This document shows, in pieces, positions 32,511-35,011 of a stretch of 35,011 nucleotides of DNA. Position numbers and translations under genes: made by a program. Location of the stretch: assembly GCA_902769055.1 (NCBI GenBank), contig CACXNL010000012.1, positions 1-35,011 of the forward strand, read 5' to 3'. Each line of letters starts with the position of its first letter. The first letter of the stretch is position 1. The stretch comes from an uncultured Pseudomonadota bacterium. Lineage in GTDB: Bacteria; Pseudomonadota; Alphaproteobacteria; RUG11792. The notes below the pieces were generated by a model. It was not told the origin of the DNA. It saw nothing but the letters and a program-made list of their open reading frames with translations, and searched no databases.

Positions 32511-33973
32511 CCAGCTCTTGCAGGAAGCGTCGCAACTAGCCGTATCGAAGCGGTCAGTTCCTCCATCTGGAAGTGCGGACGCAGGTATATGACAGACTTA
32601 TACGCCCCCGGCGAGCCCGGAACATCGTAAACATCTATCCTCCCTTCTCGAAGTGGGTACGCCGCCTTTATCGAAGCTGGCGCATCATCATTCAGGAGGA
32701 TGTACGACGAAAGCCAAGTGTTTAGGTAATTCTCGACATTTTCCTTAGTCAAGAAGGCTCCAATTTTGTCTCGCATCAAAACTTTGATGTAGTGCGCAAA
32801 TCGAGATGCCGCCAATATATAAGTTATCCTTGCCGACAGTGAGGCATTGGCGTTCGCATCGTCCAGGTTGTATACCTTCGGTTTTTGCGTTGTCTGTCCT
32901 CCGAAAAACACAGCGTAATCGGTGCCTTTGCAGTAGCACGCTGCGATAAATCCAAGGTCGCTCAGCTCTTTTTCCCGGCGGTCAGTTATCGCAACTTCAG
33001 TCGGACACTTGACTGTTTTGTCACCTTCAAGGGTTTTGAAAACATACGTCGGAAGCCCCTCGATTACTCCTCCGCCCTCAACTCCTCGAATAGCGGCAGT
33101 CCAGCTGTATTTCGCAAAAGCGTCAGTTATCCTTTGTCCGAGCGCATACGCCGGATTTCCCCAGCAGAAGCGGTCGGTATCTCCAACTCCGACATCCTCT
33201 TTGAAGTTAAATTCCGCAACTGGCAACGTATTTGGTCCATACGGCAATCTCATTAAAATTCTCGGAAGTAGCAGCGCAACATACCTAGAATCCTCGGTGT
33301 TTCTGAAGGAATTCCACTTGATGTAATCAGGCGATTCAAAAATCTTCGCCAAATCCCTCGGAAGCGGCATATCTTCAAATTTGTCCAAATTGAAAAACAG
33401 CGATGAAACAGCCGAAATAAATGGGGTATGCGCCATCGCTGCCAAGCCCGAGATATGTTCCAAAAGCTGGATATCCTGAGGGTGATTTGTAAACTCAAAA
33501 TCCCCAATCAAGCACGAATATGGTGAACCACCGAAAGTGCCGTATTCCTCCTCGTAAATCTTCTTGAATAAAGCGCTCTGGTCAAACTCGATAGCTTTCG
33601 TCAAATCGTCCCGAATGTCTTTCATCGACGCATTCATAAGACGAATTTTCAGCCTCGTACTGGTCTCGGTATTCATCACAAAATAGTAAAGCCCACGCCA
33701 CGACCCTTCGAGCTTCTGGAAATTCGGATTATGCAGTATCTCGTTGATTTGCGCAGTCAAAAGCTCATCAATCTCCGCAATCCTTCGCGTCAAAAACGCA
33801 ACGATGCCGGATTCCTGTGGCGCCTCTTTCAAATCCTGAAGTTCATTGACAAGCTCAGCCAGCAAGTCAACAGCGTTGTCCTCTTGCTCAGGGTACCTCG
33901 CCATTTTCCTTTCGTGAAGCAGTATATCGAGGAGTTTTGCTTCATCTGGTATTATGATTACTTCGTCCGCCAT
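32507..33973 (-). CDS. tssC: Type VI secretion contractile sheath large subunit TssC (VipB)
   Basis: Large sheath protein that, with TssB, forms the contractile tube around Hcp. At 488 aa it has the usual length. Family blocks are FQKLEGSWRGLYYFV (about 86-100), LIGDFEFTNHPQDI, PFISAVSSLFFNL, RYVALLLPRILMRLPYG, FCWGNPAYALGQRI, LPTYVF and, near the C-terminus, YILAASRFAHYIKVLMRDKIG. A good ribosome site (AAAGGAGATG) precedes the ATG, 21 bases after tssB. tssB-tssC is the conserved type VI order; the next type VI genes (hcp, tssE, tssF) do not follow, and the HtrA-like gene takes their place. Confidence 0.96.
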   Translation of the reverse strand: MADEVIIIPDEAKLLDILLHERKMARYPEQEDNAVDLLAELVNELQDLKEAPQESGIVAFLTRRIAEIDELLTAQINEILHNPNFQKLEGSWRGLYYFVMNTETSTRLKIRLMNASMKDIRDDLTKAIEFDQSALFKKIYEEEYGTFGGSPYSCLIGDFEFTNHPQDIQLLEHISGLAAMAHTPFISAVSSLFFNLDKFEDMPLPRDLAKIFESPDYIKWNSFRNTEDSRYVALLLPRILMRLPYGPNTLPVAEFNFKEDVGVGDTDRFCWGNPAYALGQRITDAFAKYSWTAAIRGVEGGGVIEGLPTYVFKTLEGDKTVKCPTEVAITDRREKELSDLGFIAACYCKGTDYAVFFGGQTTQKPKVYNLDDANANASLSARITYILAASRFAHYIKVLMRDKIGAFLTKENVENYLNTWLSSYILLNDDAPASIKAAYPLREGRIDVYDVPGSPGAYKSVIYLRPHFQMEELTASIRLVATLPARAG

Positions 33974-33994
33974 TTTTACATCTCCTTTCCATAA

Positions 33995-34573
33995 CTACTT
34001 AGCCTCCTCCGGCTTTGCCCCTTCCGACTTTTCGGTCTCAGGGGAACCTTCACCCTCAGGTTTTGGTCTTTCCGCCAACTTCGCCTCTACTTCAGTTTTT
34101 AACTTTTGCAAATTATCGTTATTTTTCATTATTTGTGTTAGGATAGCCTCCAACGCATCATTCCCATCCATTTTTGTTATCAAGTTTTTGAGATTGTTTC
34201 GTTTTTGATAGAGAGCAGCCAAGGCGGGGATATTTTTTGCCAAGTTCTGAGGTTCGAAATCAGACATATTCTTGAACATCAACTCGACGCTTATTTCGGG
34301 ATTATCGTCAGATAGCTTATTTGCGACACGAATGACCAATCTCGGATGTATGACTGCCATTACATCCATAAAGTTGTCCCTATCTATCTCGACAAATTTG
34401 CGATTTTTTATGGGAGGGAGTGGATTTTCAGGATTTCCAGATAAATCAGCCAAAACTCCGACAACAAACGGTAATTCCTTCTTTTCAATGGCATCACCAA
34501 TCTCCACATCATAGGTAATCTGCACCCTAGGCTTTCTCACTCTATCAAGGGTATGTTGTCTGCTCTCCGCCAT
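33995..34573 (-). CDS. tssB: Type VI secretion contractile sheath small subunit TssB (VipA)
   Basis: Small sheath protein that interlocks with TssC and carries the site recognised by the recycling ATPase ClpV in many systems. RVQITYDVEIGDAIEKKELPF (17-37) and VGVLADLSGNPE are diagnostic, followed by FVEIDRDNFMDVM and FKNMSDFEPQNLAK. Residues 1-165 are the family domain. The tail (about 166-192) is Pro/Glu/Lys-rich, probably disordered, and longer than in many homologues. It is the first gene of the operon in this window. I found no convincing promoter upstream. Confidence 0.95.
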   Translation of the reverse strand: MAESRQHTLDRVRKPRVQITYDVEIGDAIEKKELPFVVGVLADLSGNPENPLPPIKNRKFVEIDRDNFMDVMAVIHPRLVIRVANKLSDDNPEISVELMFKNMSDFEPQNLAKNIPALAALYQKRNNLKNLITKMDGNDALEAILTQIMKNNDNLQKLKTEVEAKLAERPKPEGEGSPETEKSEGAKPEEAK

Positions 34574-34888
34574 ACGAACTCTGTGCCTTGCTACTATCCT
34601 GCCTTCAGAATAAGACCAAATTTATTAAAATTCGGTTAATTTTTTGCAGATTTTTTCAAAGAGTTACAAAAGCAAATCACAAAATACACCATTTTTATGC
34701 AGCACTCAAAACTATCCACCTTAAAAAAACTCATGGGACTTTCTTGTTTTTGACTTTTCGACAAGGCATGCTGTAGTCTGAAGGTACGGGAGGAAAAAAT
34801 CTCAAAACTTTTGTAGAAACACTTATGTAAAGTGCGAATTTCCTCTCTTGATATGTATAATCAAAACTTTTTTAAATGGAGGATTAAA
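34574..34888. other. 315-base gap between tssB and the partial right-end gene
   Basis: AT-rich. The left part should hold the tssB promoter, but no good pair of elements is visible. The right part holds the promoter and inverted repeats of the right-end gene. An open frame at 34588-34776 has no ribosome site and looks noncoding. Confidence 0.5.
34820..34864 (+). promoter_or_regulatory. Predicted promoter of the right-end gene, with two inverted repeats
   Basis: TATAAT at 34856-34861 is a consensus -10, about 27 bases before the ATG. CACTT-ATGTA-AAGTG (34820-34834) and TTGAT-ATGTATA-ATCAA (34848-34864) are inverted repeats; the first lies near the -35 position and the second covers the -10. 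They may be operators. Confidence 0.45.
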
Positions 34889-35011
34889 ATGAAATTGCAA
34901 TTTAATAATCAAAGATTCATAGAACAAGCTAAAACTATCTATGGAGGTGACATAATTGATGAATGTCAAAAACTCAATTCAAAGAAGCTTTTAAATACAA
35001 AAACCAAGTAT
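34889..35011 (+). CDS. Start of an unrecognised gene, cut by the window end
   Basis: The ATG follows a strong ribosome site (GGAGGA) and a consensus -10. The 41 codons visible read without a stop and begin MKLQFNNQRFIEQA; they are basic and Asn/Lys-rich, with no signal peptide. This is too little to assign a family. It is divergent from the type VI operon and could belong to that locus or be a host-interaction gene. Confidence 0.6.
   Translation, partial: MKLQFNNQRFIEQAKTIYGGDIIDECQKLNSKKLLNTKTKY

Noticed and set aside
34588-34776. 62-codon open frame upstream of the right-end gene
   Set aside because: No ribosome site, biased composition, and it occupies the region expected to hold the tssB promoter.
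1-35011. CRISPR arrays, insertion sequences, prophage integrase
   Set aside because: No regularly spaced repeats or transposase-like frames were seen. The only tyrosine recombinase is a housekeeping XerC, and the gp25-like gene has no phage neighbours.

Overview
The window looks like a piece of chromosome from a host-associated, Gram-negative alphaproteobacterium, possibly of the Holosporales/Rickettsiales-like kind. The evidence is an AT-rich sequence, short gaps, a MetRS of the alphaproteobacterial form without the zinc-knuckle cysteines, a nuoN/birA neighbourhood, dispersed housekeeping operons, and type VI secretion genes beside long low-complexity secreted-looking proteins. The placement is inference from gene content; there is no rRNA in the window.

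Layout. 1-3.8 kb (+): two unrecognised low-complexity proteins, one of 295 aa rich in Q/N/P/S and one of 875 aa with an N-terminal hydrophobic segment, a long coiled coil and a Q/N-rich repeat zone. 3.8-6 kb (-): xerC-dnaQ-nuoB. 6-7.5 kb (+): metG. 7.5-10.2 kb (-): GrpB-family protein, LolC/E permease and a PAP2-like protein. 10.3-13.1 kb (+): murG, murC and a small single-pass membrane protein. 13.1-16.8 kb (-): aspS-birA-nuoN. 17.1-18 kb (+): dsbB overlapping a TssE (gp25-like) baseplate gene. 18-20.6 kb (-): ruvB and an outer-membrane protein whose coiled coil is inserted in a small beta-barrel. 21-22.1 kb (+): lptC-lptA. 22.1-24 kb (-): rpsP-rimM-lpxB. 24.2-27.9 kb (+): rseP-bamA. 27.9-28.9 kb (-): rlmN. 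29.3-29.8 kb (+): a monocistronic small acidic exported protein. 29.9-31.2 kb (-): tRNA-Asp, tadA and rluB. 31.3-34.6 kb (-): tssB-tssC and an HtrA-like protein. 34.9 kb to the end (+): start of a truncated gene.

How the parts fit. Many genes build the envelope: peptidoglycan precursors (murG, murC), lipid A and LPS transport (lpxB, lptA, lptC), outer-membrane protein assembly (bamA), lipoprotein release (LolC/E), membrane proteolysis (rseP) and periplasmic disulfide formation (dsbB). The type VI machinery is split: sheath genes tssB/tssC at the right end, baseplate gene tssE about 14.5 kb away behind dsbB. The most unusual item is the HtrA/DegP-like protein translationally coupled to tssC. 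It keeps the fold landmarks and a PDZ domain but has lost all three catalytic residues, so it looks like a pseudoprotease adapter tied to the secretion system.

Regulatory sequence is readable. Eight upstream regions carry an extended -10 element (TGn followed by a TATAAT-like hexamer), mostly 23-27 bases ahead of the start codon when the usual distance from -10 to transcript start is assumed. This spacing was used to choose among alternative starts for xerC, rseP, murG and ruvB.
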